From positions 620,001 to 684,000 of the forward strand of contig NZ_CP132343.1 in assembly GCF_040529065.1 (NCBI RefSeq): a DNA stretch of 64,000 nt, given 5' to 3'. The notes beneath the pieces were generated by a model. That model ran no database searches and had not been told where the DNA came from. It saw only the letters and a program-made list of their open reading frames with translations. Positions 1 through 8,796 of the stretch are shown one piece after another. The number at the start of each line of letters is the position of its first letter. Within the stretch, counting starts at the first letter, position 1. Position numbers and translations under genes: made by a program. This DNA comes from Xanthomonas sacchari. Its GTDB lineage: Bacteria; Pseudomonadota; Gammaproteobacteria; Xanthomonadales; Xanthomonadaceae.

Positions 1-1
1 G

Positions 2-1555
2 GTTGTCGCAGGCGACAAGGCCTCAACGCCAACGCTCGAACCAGCGGACAGCAGTGGTTACTCGATCGGTACCATCCAGACGGACCTGGGGCAGCACTAC
101 CAGCCCAATGATCCTAACGGCGAGAACGTTCCGAGGGACCTGATCAATGCATACCAGGACTGGGCGAGGGCGCATCAGCCGCAGTCGGTGTTGACCGACG
201 ATCAGGCGGCAAGAGCGATCGCGGATCTTGGTCGTGATGGAGATGCGATCAGAAACGACCATGGACGCCCGCTGGATGCGGATGTCAAATCGCGGTTGGA
301 CGCGTTTCTTGCCTCCGATGCCGGCATTACCTGGGTGCACGACCGCGATGTCGCTCAGATCGATAAGTTGATGGATCGCGCCATCGCGCCGCTGCAGCGA
401 AGCAACCTGTATCAGAACGCGTCACTTGACGACCAAGTGAAACTGGCGGCGATGGTTGGCAAGGCATACAACCAGAACGAAGTACGTGCCGCAACAATGA
501 TTCGTAAGCTTGAGGGGAACCAGTATGACTCTGTGGCAGAGGTCAGTGCTGCCATTGACGGTTTTCTCCCTAAGCGCTCAGGTCAGAAAGACTATTTTGA
601 GCTGGGCCGTGACGACGCCTTGAGGGGTGCGGCGGTCGTCAACTTGCTGCGCAACGCGAATCGAGAAAGCCCTCTCTCGACTGCGTGGGCAAGTGTCCTG
701 GCGGACCCACTCGTCAATCCAACTGCTCTCAATGCAGATAGGGCGCATCAGAACTTGCCGCACGAGTACCCCGTCATCAAGAACTTGTTCATCCATGACG
801 ATCGCGCGGGGCAGTTCATCGGTGCCTTGGATAGAGGCGGGATGCATCAGTACGGCCCCACGGACCGCGCGCATCCGGAGCGCTTCAATGGGCCAGGCTT
901 CTATGCCGCAGGCAATGATCTGGTCAACTGGAACAAGCATGGACAGGGCCATGCGTTCTTGAACGGTGAGTGGAGTTCTGTCGCGCGCGAGAATCTGACA
1001 CGCGCCCGAAACCACGATGGCACCACCGATCTCAACCTGCAGCAGGGAGGCCAGACGCAACGGCTGCTGCATGTGGACCCTCATGCACCCGAACTCCGGC
1101 CTGCTCCGCAGCAACACGGTGGCCGAACTGGCCCCGACAATCCTGCGCACCCTGATCACGCAATGCTCCTGCAAATCAGAGAAGGAGTGCAGCGGCTCGG
1201 GAGCCAGGCTGGCGTGCCATTCGATGAGAACAGTGAGCGTGTGTGCAGGAGCCTTCTCGCCGCCTGCAAGGACAACGGAGATCAGTATCCGAATGCTTCC
1301 AGTGCATCGCTCTCCGGCAATGCACTGACAAGGGTGGATCATGTTGTCGCCGGGCCTGAACGCCTTATCGCCGTTCAAGGAGAATTGAACGATCCTGCGC
1401 ACCTGCGCGCGCATGTGCCAGTGCAGCAGGCGATGCAGACTCCGGTCGAGCAGTCAGATGCCAAGCTGATGGCGGCGAACCAGGTAATCGCTCAGGAGCA
1501 AGCGATGACACAGCAGCGCGAGGTGTCTAGAAGCCAGGGGCAGTCACTGGGGTGA
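2..1555 (+). CDS. X-type T4SS effector with C-terminal XVIPCD (5' truncated)
   Basis: The reading frame is open from the first bases of the window, so the gene starts upstream; the GTG at 188 is only the first internal start codon. The last ~120 residues match the Xanthomonadales VirD4-interacting domain: a His-Pro-rich entry (AHPDHAMLLQIREGV), SERVCRSLLAACKDN, TRVDHVVAG, a VQGELNDPA block, and a PVEQSDAKL motif followed by a Gln-rich tail. In this family the domain recruits the toxin to the VirD4 coupling protein of the bacteria-killing T4SS. The visible N-terminal part (GYSIGTIQTDLGQHYQ, then an all-helical-looking region with AYQDWAR) is probably the end of a peptidoglycan-cleaving domain, an inference supported by the lysozyme-inhibitor-like gene that faces it. 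The catalytic residues lie outside the window, so the exact activity is not determined. Confidence 0.85.
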   Translation, partial: VVAGDKASTPTLEPADSSGYSIGTIQTDLGQHYQPNDPNGENVPRDLINAYQDWARAHQPQSVLTDDQAARAIADLGRDGDAIRNDHGRPLDADVKSRLDAFLASDAGITWVHDRDVAQIDKLMDRAIAPLQRSNLYQNASLDDQVKLAAMVGKAYNQNEVRAATMIRKLEGNQYDSVAEVSAAIDGFLPKRSGQKDYFELGRDDALRGAAVVNLLRNANRESPLSTAWASVLADPLVNPTALNADRAHQNLPHEYPVIKNLFIHDDRAGQFIGALDRGGMHQYGPTDRAHPERFNGPGFYAAGNDLVNWNKHGQGHAFLNGEWSSVARENLTRARNHDGTTDLNLQQGGQTQRLLHVDPHAPELRPAPQQHGGRTGPDNPAHPDHAMLLQIREGVQRLGSQAGVPFDENSERVCRSLLAACKDNGDQYPNASSASLSGNALTRVDHVVAGPERLIAVQGELNDPAHLRAHVPVQQAMQTPVEQSDAKLMAANQVIAQEQAMTQQREVSRSQGQSLG

Positions 1556-1570
1556 CCCGCATAAGTGTAG

Positions 1571-1608
1571 CCCCGCATCCGTCGCTGTCGATGGCGACGG
1601 ATGCGGGG
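1571..1608. terminator. Bidirectional hairpin terminator between effector and immunity gene
   Basis: A perfect 15-bp stem (CCCCGCATCCGTCGC at 1571-1585, complement at 1594-1608) encloses an 8-nt loop. It sits between the 3' ends of two convergent genes, 16 bp after one stop and 29 bp before the other. Confidence 0.8.
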
Positions 1609-1637
1609 TTACCTCCTTACGCCACTCCTTTTGAGGC

Positions 1638-2453
1638 CTAGCGCTTCATTACGCCTTTGCGGCACAAGCCGATGTTGGTTCTCGCTGCCCGCACGATGGC
1701 CAGGTAGCGGTCCGCCAGCACTGGCGTCCATCCTTCCACGGCCGCGTCGTCGTCCTTGGCGGCGTCCTCCGCATACTTGTCGAGTGTGGACAGGCACTGC
1801 GCATACAGGCCATTTTTGTACTGGGTGATGGCCAGATCGTTACGAACGGCGCCTTCGTCTTCCCATTCCAGCGTCGGCAGGCAACTCGGCACGACTGGCG
1901 ACAATGTGGCGAGCGCCGCCTTGTAGTCTTTCGCATCATAGAGACGCTGGAAGGTCGTCCGTGTGCGGTCCAGCGCGTCCCGGCCACAGCCATCCTTGAC
2001 CCGCAGGTAGGGCGCCTCGAAATCTCCGTTGTAGCCGCAGAACGTCTTGCATTCGGTGGGCGTGGCGGCCGCTACGTCAATGCCCTGCGGCGTACTGGCG
2101 AACTTCACCTGGCAGGTGGGTTGGCCCTTGTTCCCCTTGGCGACGCCGGTGTGTCCCTCTATCGCGCCATTCAGCTCGCACACGTCTTCCCCCGTGGTGC
2201 TTTCCAGGGAGAAGGTCAATATTCCGTTTTGCTGCTTGATCAGCAGGCGACCCCAGCCCTTGTCAGTGATGTACTCGCCCGGCGGCAAGGGGCTATCGGC
2301 TGCGGAATGCGTGGTAGGGGCAATAGCCTGCTGATTGTGGGCTGCAAGCCAGGCCGCACCGGCCGGTTGCTGTGCCAAACAGGTGGCCGTGGCCAGCAGC
2401 GCGATTCCGGCGCCGGCTAGCCACCCCTTCGACCCAGGAAACGTCGTTGCCAT
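1638..2453 (-). CDS. Probable periplasmic immunity protein, PliI-type lysozyme-inhibitor-like
   Basis: A 271-aa exported protein with a hydrophobic segment at about residues 11-28 (WLAGAGIALLATATCLAQQ), consistent with a signal peptide. Residues ~56-152 form a beta-rich domain starting PPGEYITDKGWGRL and ending with the cysteine pair TECKTFCG (C135, C139), then YNGDFEAPYLRV; this pattern resembles periplasmic lysozyme inhibitors of the PliI/X-Tfi kind that protect against T4SS lysozyme effectors. A second, helical domain with a Cys-rich pattern (residues 155-271) follows. The gene converges on the XVIPCD effector, the usual arrangement for effector and immunity pairs. The immunity role is inferred from domain and position. 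Start is ATG 2453; a longer or shorter signal region cannot be excluded. Confidence 0.65.
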   Translation of the reverse strand: MATTFPGSKGWLAGAGIALLATATCLAQQPAGAAWLAAHNQQAIAPTTHSAADSPLPPGEYITDKGWGRLLIKQQNGILTFSLESTTGEDVCELNGAIEGHTGVAKGNKGQPTCQVKFASTPQGIDVAAATPTECKTFCGYNGDFEAPYLRVKDGCGRDALDRTRTTFQRLYDAKDYKAALATLSPVVPSCLPTLEWEDEGAVRNDLAITQYKNGLYAQCLSTLDKYAEDAAKDDDAAVEGWTPVLADRYLAIVRAARTNIGLCRKGVMKR

Positions 2454-2744
2454 GTCGGTTCGTCAGCTATGACTTCGATGAGCGCTCTTTAGCCGGCGAC
2501 GCGATCGTGCGTCAAGCACTAGCGCTGCGCTGGTCCGAGCCACCGATAGCCGATCAGCCCGGCGACAAGTGGAATGCGCAGTACGGCTGGCGCAGCCAGC
2601 AGCGCAGCCAGGGGAGAGATTCACTGAGTTGGCGTGCGCTGGGTCCGATTACAAGAACTTTTTAGGAAAACTGCGTCAAGAAATGCTGGCTTCTGCCGTT
2701 ATGCGTGGCTGTCTGAGAAACCATCGACCCAACAGGGGAATGCT

Positions 2745-3338
2745 TTGAAAGTACGTAATGGGATTTTGCTGGCAATGCTCGCCAGCGCATATGCGATGCC
2801 TGCCTTCTGCCAGGAGCCTACGCCGCAAGCGGCATCTGCCGGAGCGCGAATTCGCCTGTTCGGTCAAAATGGTGTTGGCATCGTGTTGTACAAGGATGCC
2901 GTGTGTACGGCCAAGTATGGCGAAAAGATCCGCGTATCCGGATCGCTTGGCAGTGCGTTCGGTTCGCTGTTCGGCTCAGTGAAGAACGAGGGGATTGGCA
3001 TCCCGGAGACACAGAACACCAGGAATTTGCAGGACCGCAAGATGATCGGCTCCAAGCCGTTCTACAAGGAGCTTGCGCTGGAAGCAGGCAAGCCCGTTGT
3101 CGTCGAGGCTGGCGCCAGTTCGCCTGCACACTGGAGCCAGGCGCCAGGATTCAATCTTGGACGGAGCTGCGGCGCCTTGTTGACATCGACCTTCGTTCCG
3201 CAGGCGGGTGCCGACTATGAGGTTGCGTTGAACCTCGATTTCCGCAATTCGGTCTGTGTACTGGCGGTCAATCGCGTGAACCCGGATGGACAAGTGACCC
3301 CGGTCGAGGTGGCGCCGGCATCCAAGGATTGCGATTAG
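2745..3338 (+). CDS. Conserved exported protein of unknown function
   Basis: 197 aa. I chose the TTG at 2745 because GGGG at 2735-2738 is well placed as a ribosome binding site and because translation from there gives a compact signal peptide (MKVRNGILLAMLASAYAMP, cleavage near AFCQ). The more upstream in-frame start at 2634 would put 37 polar residues before it. The mature part opens with ARIRLFGQNGVG, VVLYKDAVC-like and KIRVSGSLGSAFGSLFGSVKNE segments, and has a central IPETQNTRNLQ motif and three or four cysteines. I recall similar hypothetical proteins from Xanthomonas; no function is known to me. It lies upstream of an S41 peptidase on the same strand but 224 bp away, so it is probably its own unit. 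Confidence 0.7.
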   Translation: MKVRNGILLAMLASAYAMPAFCQEPTPQAASAGARIRLFGQNGVGIVLYKDAVCTAKYGEKIRVSGSLGSAFGSLFGSVKNEGIGIPETQNTRNLQDRKMIGSKPFYKELALEAGKPVVVEAGASSPAHWSQAPGFNLGRSCGALLTSTFVPQAGADYEVALNLDFRNSVCVLAVNRVNPDGQVTPVEVAPASKDCD

Positions 3339-3562
3339 GAATCAGGAGCTCAATCGTTTGGCGCTGGATGCGCCAGGGTCGCGATGCCGCTAGTGGATCG
3401 CAGTTAACCCTCCCTGGCGACGAGCCGGGCAAAGGGGAGCGCGGCTCATGACAGGCTCGTGTCCCTTGGTCGCCGCAGCGGCCCAGCGTCGTCCAGATGC
3501 TCGCGTGCAGCAGATGTCTGATACTGCGTCCTACGATTCAAACGCTCGAGCGCGAGGGTGCG

Positions 3563-5299
3563 ATGCGAAGCTACGGATGGGGTGCGTTGTTGTGGTTGCT
3601 GCTGTTGCCGTCGGTGGGGGCGGCGGAAACGCCGGCCGATCAGGCCTATGCACGGGCCACCGCGTTCCGCGACCGGGCCAGTCAGCTCAGCGAGCACGGC
3701 GCCAAGAGCACGCGTGAGGACCTGCTGCAGGCACGCGATGCCCTGCAGCAGGGCTTGCAGTATCTGGACGATCCGACGGTTGCAGCGCTCGCCGAGGGCA
3801 GCAAGACGCTGCGCTTCCGCCGCCTGAACCTGCTGGGCGATCTGGTGCGGGTGCAGGTGTGGCTCGGCGACCGCGACGCGGCGGTGGCGGCTTGGCGCGC
3901 CCTGGACGCGATGTCCTGGCATGAGGGGTTGATCGACTTCGTGGTGGACAAGGACCCGGCGACGGCGGCGTTGTTGGACGATCCGCGCCTGGCCGAGGTC
4001 CGGCGCCACGAAGCGCTGGCGGTGCGCGACGCCACGGCGCCCGCGATCGCGGTGCCTTATGCCGCGCAGCTGACCGAAGCCCAGCGCGTGGCCGGGTTGT
4101 CGCAGGTGTGGATGGCCGCGCGCGATCGCTTCGTCTGGTTCGACCATGTGCCCAACCTGGACTGGGACCTCCTGTACCTGGAGACGCTGCCGCTGGTCCA
4201 GCGCGCGGCGGATACCGACGCCTACTACCGTGTGCTGGCACGGTTCCTGGCGCAGTTGCACGACGGACACACCGGGATCCTGCCACCCAAGGAGCTGGAG
4301 GACCATTGGTATGCCCGTCCCGGGCTGCGGACGGCCTGGCTGGACGGGGAGGTGGTGGTGACCTCGGTCAGTGATGCCGCGCTGCGCCGCCAAGGGGTGG
4401 CACGCGGTGACCGCATCCTCGCGATCGATGGCGAGCCGGTGGAGCAGTACGCGCAGCGGGTGGTGCGTCCGCAGCTCAGCAGTTCCACCCCGCAAGACCT
4501 GCAGCTGCGCATGTATACCTACGCCTTGCTGGCCGGCGATGCCGCCACCCCGGTGCGGCTATCGGTGGAGCACGCCGACGGGCGCCGCAGCGAGGTGCGT
4601 GCCGCGCGCAGCGGCTATGCCACGATGAAGGTGCCGGAGGCGCCGCTGCTGCGCATTCGCCGCGATGGCGTGGCGGTGCTGCGTGTGCCGCAGTTGGAGA
4701 ACGATGCCAGCCTGCAGGCGCTCAAGCAGGCACTGCCGCGCGTGCGTGCCGCGCGCGGACTGGTCCTGGACCTGCGCGGCAATGGTGGCGGCAACACGTG
4801 GTTCGGCTTGCAGATCCTGCGCTACATCGCCGCGGCGCCGTTGCCATCGCTGCGCTCTGTCGAGCGCGACAACGGCTCGTCGCTGGCGCAGGCACGCGGG
4901 GCCAGGCTGATCGAGTGGCGGCCGGTGCAACAAGAGCCGGTGGCACCCGAACCGAACGCCTATTCCGGCCCGGTGGCGATGCTGGTGGATGCGGGCACGT
5001 TCTCCGCGGGCGAGGACACGGCGGCGGTGTTCCGGCTGATGCGGCGCGGCCCATTGGTGGGGCAGGCGACCGGCGGGAGCACCGGCCAACCGCTGCTGCT
5101 GGCCCTGCCCGGCGGCGGTTCGGCGCGGATCTGCGTCAAACGCGACAGCTACCCCGACGGCACCGACTTCGTCGGCGTCGGCGTGCTGCCGGACATCGTG
5201 GCCGCACCGACCCGCGCCGACCTACGCGACGGCAAGGACCCTGTGCTCGAACGCGCGGTGGCGGCGCTGGGCCAGCAGTGGCCATCGACCTCACGCTGA
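3563..5299 (+). CDS. S41-family exported serine peptidase (C-terminal-processing type)
   Basis: 578 aa from ATG 3563, chosen because GAGGG lies just upstream and the product then begins with a clean signal peptide (MRSYGWGALLWLLLLPSVGA). A helical N-terminal region (residues ~25-140) precedes the peptidase part: the conserved DGHTGI at ~234, a PDZ-like segment at ~260-345 (GVARGDRILAIDGEPV), the RGNGGGN block near 404, and the nucleophile region DAGTFSAGEDT with Ser481. C-terminal VGQATGGSTG and SYPDGTDFVGVGVLPD complete the tail-specific protease fold. It would act in the periplasm or as a secreted enzyme. The following lipoprotein gene starts within 12 bp of the stop, so the two may be co-transcribed. 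Confidence 0.85.
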   Translation: MRSYGWGALLWLLLLPSVGAAETPADQAYARATAFRDRASQLSEHGAKSTREDLLQARDALQQGLQYLDDPTVAALAEGSKTLRFRRLNLLGDLVRVQVWLGDRDAAVAAWRALDAMSWHEGLIDFVVDKDPATAALLDDPRLAEVRRHEALAVRDATAPAIAVPYAAQLTEAQRVAGLSQVWMAARDRFVWFDHVPNLDWDLLYLETLPLVQRAADTDAYYRVLARFLAQLHDGHTGILPPKELEDHWYARPGLRTAWLDGEVVVTSVSDAALRRQGVARGDRILAIDGEPVEQYAQRVVRPQLSSSTPQDLQLRMYTYALLAGDAATPVRLSVEHADGRRSEVRAARSGYATMKVPEAPLLRIRRDGVAVLRVPQLENDASLQALKQALPRVRAARGLVLDLRGNGGGNTWFGLQILRYIAAAPLPSLRSVERDNGSSLAQARGARLIEWRPVQQEPVAPEPNAYSGPVAMLVDAGTFSAGEDTAAVFRLMRRGPLVGQATGGSTGQPLLLALPGGGSARICVKRDSYPDGTDFVGVGVLPDIVAAPTRADLRDGKDPVLERAVAALGQQWPSTSR

Positions 5300-5310
5300 C
5301 ACGGGATGCC

Positions 5311-6126
5311 GTGCGTGCGGTGCGGTGGCACGTCTGCGCCATCGCACTGGCCACGGCGCTTTTGCTGTTGCCAGCCTGCGCCTCGATCGAGGTGCCACCT
5401 GCCAACCTGATTGCCAAAGAGGGCGCGCACGCCACGGCGGTGACCAGGATCGGGCCGGTGTTCGTCGTCAGAACCGTGAGCGTGTTGCCTGGTAGCGCAC
5501 GCGCGGCCGAAAAGTTCGCTGTCACTGACGAGTGTCGCAGCGGAACGCTGCACGTCGCCTTGCGACGACAGGAGAGTGCAGAGCCCCATGCTGTGCCGGC
5601 CTGTGGTGCAGTGCTGGCGGCACTTCAGTACGCCGTCGTTGCGTCCGACTTGCCCGACCTGGAGTTGAAGCTGACTGTGGATCTGATCAGTCCCGGTCAA
5701 CAACTCATTGCCCGCACATCGTCGCTGGCAACGGCGGCCAGCGCAAGCGCGCGTTATGCATTCGCATTAGACAAGGAACGTGATCTGGCCGCCGCGAATG
5801 TCGTCTCTACGACGGCACACGAAACATTCCACCTACTGCGTGGCCTCAGCGGCACGACATCCGAAATGCAAGAGGAAGAGCGCCTGGCTTACACGATGGG
5901 TGCATGCGCGCAACTGCAGGCACTGGGATGGGTGAGGAGCAAGGAGCTCCCTTCCGTTGCGTTTCCACAGCACGCCGAAGGCGTTTCTGGCAGCGTCAAG
6001 GCGTCGAACGTTGCGGGCGTTTCGGTGACGAAAGACCTCATGCAATTCATGCGGGATGAGATGGTGACCAAAGACGCACCTGAGGGGCTAGCGATGGCGC
6101 ACTTCTGCCAGACGGCCCTTGAGTGA
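5311..6126 (+). CDS. Putative HExxH metalloprotease-like lipoprotein (cassette gene 1)
   Basis: 271 aa from GTG 5311, which gives a short signal peptide with lipobox LPAC (residues ~18-21); GTG 5278, overlapping the S41 gene, is the alternative start. Residues 170-174 read HETFH, a canonical HExxH zinc motif, and 20 residues after the first His comes E190 in an EEERLAYTMGACAQLQALG block. That is a plausible third zinc ligand (gluzincin-like arrangement). The gene at 6856-7680 has the same order of motifs (AHExFH ... E..AY..G.C.QL.ALG ... LP), so the two look like distant paralogues. No named family was recognised. It probably sits in the envelope; substrate is unknown. The gene follows the S41 peptidase closely. 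Confidence 0.7.
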   Translation: MRAVRWHVCAIALATALLLLPACASIEVPPANLIAKEGAHATAVTRIGPVFVVRTVSVLPGSARAAEKFAVTDECRSGTLHVALRRQESAEPHAVPACGAVLAALQYAVVASDLPDLELKLTVDLISPGQQLIARTSSLATAASASARYAFALDKERDLAAANVVSTTAHETFHLLRGLSGTTSEMQEEERLAYTMGACAQLQALGWVRSKELPSVAFPQHAEGVSGSVKASNVAGVSVTKDLMQFMRDEMVTKDAPEGLAMAHFCQTALE

Positions 6127-6254
6127 GCCAAAAGCGGCCCTTGGTAGGCCAGGTCAAGCTGGCGGAGATGGACAGTGCTCCACGCGCTCGGCTACGTTTT
6201 GGTGGGAGGTCAACCAGACCTGCTATTTCACTGGCGCCGGAGCGGGAGGGAGCG

Positions 6255-6740
6255 ATGGCGAAACTAAGCTGTTGGCTGGGGCTGACCGGCTTCTTCTTGG
6301 TCGGATGCGCCAACGTCTCTACCAGCGAAGCCGCGGCAGCAGGCTCTGGAGACGCAATCTGTAAGCAAGCCACCGATTGGGATCGTCGTGGATCGTTGTC
6401 TGCGCAGCAGATCGCGCCAACGATCATAGAGAGCGAGGTGGGACTTACCTATCATTTCGACCTGCGAGGAAGGGCCGGCTTGCGGTCGCTCGATGCCAGT
6501 TGTGGGTCGGGCAGCTATGCCGAATGCAACTTCACTGCACATCGGCTGGACGACACGGCATACCAGTTCTCAGAGCTCTCCACGTTTGGTCTTTGGCAGG
6601 TGCAGGGCCGCCTGTATCTGCTGTATCGCATCGTGTCACCGAAGAGCGACACAGCGGCCCGCAAGCGCCGGTTGGTGGAGTTGGCCGAGCCGCCTGTGGA
6701 GATCTGCAATCAGATCGGCGATTACTCGAACCTGATGTAG
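6255..6740 (+). CDS. Small lipoprotein between two HExxH genes (cassette gene 2)
   Basis: 161 aa from ATG 6255, preceded by GGGAGGG at 6244-6250. The signal peptide ends in lipobox LVGC (MAKLSCWLGLTGFFLVGC). The mature protein has several cysteines (AICKQA, DASCGSG, YAECNF, VEICNQ), suggesting disulfides in the periplasm, and a beta-rich centre (TYHFDLRGRAG, LWQVQGRLYLLYRIV). No family was recognised. Its position between two related HExxH proteins on the same strand suggests a functional link, for example a partner or inhibitor of the protease-like proteins, but this is only inference. An upstream in-frame ATG at 6123 overlaps the preceding stop and would bury the lipobox, so I rejected it. 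Confidence 0.7.
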   Translation: MAKLSCWLGLTGFFLVGCANVSTSEAAAAGSGDAICKQATDWDRRGSLSAQQIAPTIIESEVGLTYHFDLRGRAGLRSLDASCGSGSYAECNFTAHRLDDTAYQFSELSTFGLWQVQGRLYLLYRIVSPKSDTAARKRRLVELAEPPVEICNQIGDYSNLM

Positions 6741-6855
6741 ATGTCCTGCCGAATCTACAGGTTGCCTATGCTCTTTCTTCCCGCTGGATCATTCGTGCCA
6801 CAGGCTGCTGGGCACCAACGGCCTCTAGACCACGCGCCTCAGGGAACGGCTTTCG

Positions 6856-7680
6856 ATGCGAGTTGACTCGGTCATGAGGTTGCAGCACATCGTGCGCAGG
6901 TGCAGTTTGGCGCATCTGCTGGCCTTCCAATGCATCTGGATGGCACCCATCTGCATGCAAGCGCTGGCGGCGGATGTACCACGCCTCTCCGTCGAGGGCA
7001 TGAACAAGCACAGTGCGATCAATGGGATGGGCTTGTTCCTGACACGCTCTCAGGTCGCGACGCAGGGGCGCGCGCAGCCCGTGCACTTCGAAAAACGCAT
7101 CGTCTGCAGCGATCGCCGCATCAAGGTGGCCTTTGCCAAGGGAATGGAGCGCGCGCCTGAGCGGATCTGCCGCGTCGCCTCCGAGGCGCTCGTGTTGGTC
7201 AGCACCCAGTCGCACGTGCAGAACATCGCCATCACGTTGCTCGTCGTGCCCAGTCGGGTGGACTACCAGGCGACCTTCTACAGGGTGGGCAGAGGGCCGA
7301 AGCTCGTCCTCGTCGCCCCAGTGCTGCAGAGCGAAGAGGCGACGCTGGCCAACGTCGCCGATCTGGTGGCGCATGAGGGCTTCCACGTGGGCATGTTCGC
7401 CGCTGGCGACGTGCCGCTGGCTGGGGACGAGTACGCCGCCTACCACTACGGGCTGTGCGGGCAACTGGTGGCATTGGGACATCTGGAGCCTTCGGCGCTG
7501 CCGGGCTTCGGCGTGGCGTCGGACGATCCGCATCTTGTCGATTCATCCGAGAGCGCCGAACGTGTGCGGACCGAGGTGCTCCAAGCCTTTGGCAACCTTC
7601 CCATGACGAGGGAAAGCCCCGCCGGTGCGGCGTTGCTCGCACAGTGTCGCGCGATTGCGCCTGCCAGTTCGAGACACTGA
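6856..7680 (+). CDS. Putative HExxH metalloprotease-like exported protein (cassette gene 3)
   Basis: 274 aa from ATG 6856 with AGGGAA about nine bases upstream; ATG 6874 is also possible. A signal peptide runs to about residue 38 (cleavage near ALAADVP). Residues 173-177 are HEGFH within VADLVAHEGFHVGMF, with E192 in GDEYAAYHYGLCGQLVALG as candidate third ligand. The C-terminal region ends with a conserved Cys (LLAQCRA) that matches CQTALE-type spacing in the first cassette gene. Unlike that gene it lacks an obvious lipobox, so it may be free in the periplasm. Function and substrate are unknown; zinc binding is inferred from motif only. Confidence 0.7.
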   Translation: MRVDSVMRLQHIVRRCSLAHLLAFQCIWMAPICMQALAADVPRLSVEGMNKHSAINGMGLFLTRSQVATQGRAQPVHFEKRIVCSDRRIKVAFAKGMERAPERICRVASEALVLVSTQSHVQNIAITLLVVPSRVDYQATFYRVGRGPKLVLVAPVLQSEEATLANVADLVAHEGFHVGMFAAGDVPLAGDEYAAYHYGLCGQLVALGHLEPSALPGFGVASDDPHLVDSSESAERVRTEVLQAFGNLPMTRESPAGAALLAQCRAIAPASSRH

Positions 7681-7855
7681 GGCTGACGTCTTCTGAGCTT
7701 CAGCCTGCCGGCGTCAGCCTTGGGCGCAGGACGCGGCGCGAGAGGAGTGGCGCCTGCTTGGCGTCGGCAAACAAGCAGATGCCTTGCACCCCCACGATGC
7801 GCTAGCATCCCCCGCACACGACGGCGCGCGGCGCCGTCTCTTCAGGGGGACATCG

Positions 7856-8647
7856 ATGCAACATTTCCTGCTGGCCGCCGCCGTGGCGGCCTTGCTGTGC
7901 GGCTGCACCGTGGTCTCGCCCGATCCGGGGCAGCAGGCGGTGCTGGTGGATAAACCGCTGCTGTTCGGCAAGGGTGGCATCCGTCTGGACGACGTGCGCG
8001 ATCCCGGCCGCACCTATACGTGGATGACGACGTCGGCGGTGTACGTGGACACCACGCCGCAGACGGTGCAGGTGGCGTTCGACGACTTCTCGTCCAGCGA
8101 CAACATCCTGTTGGACTTCTCCACGCAGATCCAATACCGCATCACCGCGCCGGCGCGGCTGCTGTCCGGCTTCGGCCAGGACTGGTTCAAGAACAACGTC
8201 GCCAGCCAGTACGCGGCGATCGTGCGCGACCAGGTCAAGCGCTACGACATGACGCGGATGATGAGCTACCCGGACACGGCACGGAAGATCGATGACTCGG
8301 TCACCGAGAACGTGCGCGCCCTGGTCAAGGAGCAGGGCCTGCCGATTCAGATCCAGAACATCACCCTCGGCCGCGCCCGTCCCAATCCCGACGTGCTGCA
8401 GCAGATGAACCTCACCGCGGCGCAGCAGCAGCGGGTCAAGACCCTGGTGGAAGCCACCACCGCCGAGCGCCAGCGCGAGCAGGAGCAGGTGGCCAAGGCC
8501 GATGCGGACAACGCCTACCGCAACCGCATGGGCCTGACCCCGGAGCAGTACCTGGCCAGCCAGATCGCCGAGATCAACGCCGAGGCCTGTGCCAAGGCGC
8601 AGGCCTGCTACATGGTGCCGTCGGGAACGTCGGTGATCGCCAAGTAG
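7856..8647 (+). CDS. SPFH/band-7 domain lipoprotein
   Basis: 263 aa from ATG 7856, with AGGGGG upstream. The N-terminus MQHFLLAAAVAALLCGC carries a lipobox (LCGC, lipidated Cys ~17). Residues ~25-190 look like an SPFH (prohibitin/stomatin) domain: PGQQAVLVDKPLLFGKGGI, the beta-rich VDTTPQTVQVAFDDFSSSD block, and DQVKRYDMTRMM. Residues ~190-235 are a Gln/Glu/Arg-rich predicted coiled coil (AAQQQRVKTLVEATTAERQ), as expected for oligomerising SPFH proteins. Two cysteines close to the C-terminus (EACAKAQAC) are unusual. Being lipidated rather than membrane-spanning, it may scaffold on a membrane leaflet in the periplasm. Confidence 0.8.
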   Translation: MQHFLLAAAVAALLCGCTVVSPDPGQQAVLVDKPLLFGKGGIRLDDVRDPGRTYTWMTTSAVYVDTTPQTVQVAFDDFSSSDNILLDFSTQIQYRITAPARLLSGFGQDWFKNNVASQYAAIVRDQVKRYDMTRMMSYPDTARKIDDSVTENVRALVKEQGLPIQIQNITLGRARPNPDVLQQMNLTAAQQQRVKTLVEATTAERQREQEQVAKADADNAYRNRMGLTPEQYLASQIAEINAEACAKAQACYMVPSGTSVIAK

Positions 8648-8661
8648 CGCGACGCGGTAGA

Positions 8662-8682
8662 GGCGGGCCCGGGTGGCCCGCC
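8662..8682 (+). terminator. Rho-independent terminator after SPFH gene
   Basis: GGCGGGCC (8662-8669) pairs with GGCCCGCC (8675-8682) around a 5-nt loop and is followed by GTTT. It lies 15 bp after the stop codon. Confidence 0.75.
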
Positions 8683-8796
8683 GTTTGCGTACATGGGTTG
8701 CGCCATGCGCGTCGCCGATGCGGCGTGCCGGCAGCGATTGTCGCCGTGCCGCGGGTCTGCCACTGTGACAGCCGTGTCCTGCGAGGAGATCCGCAG

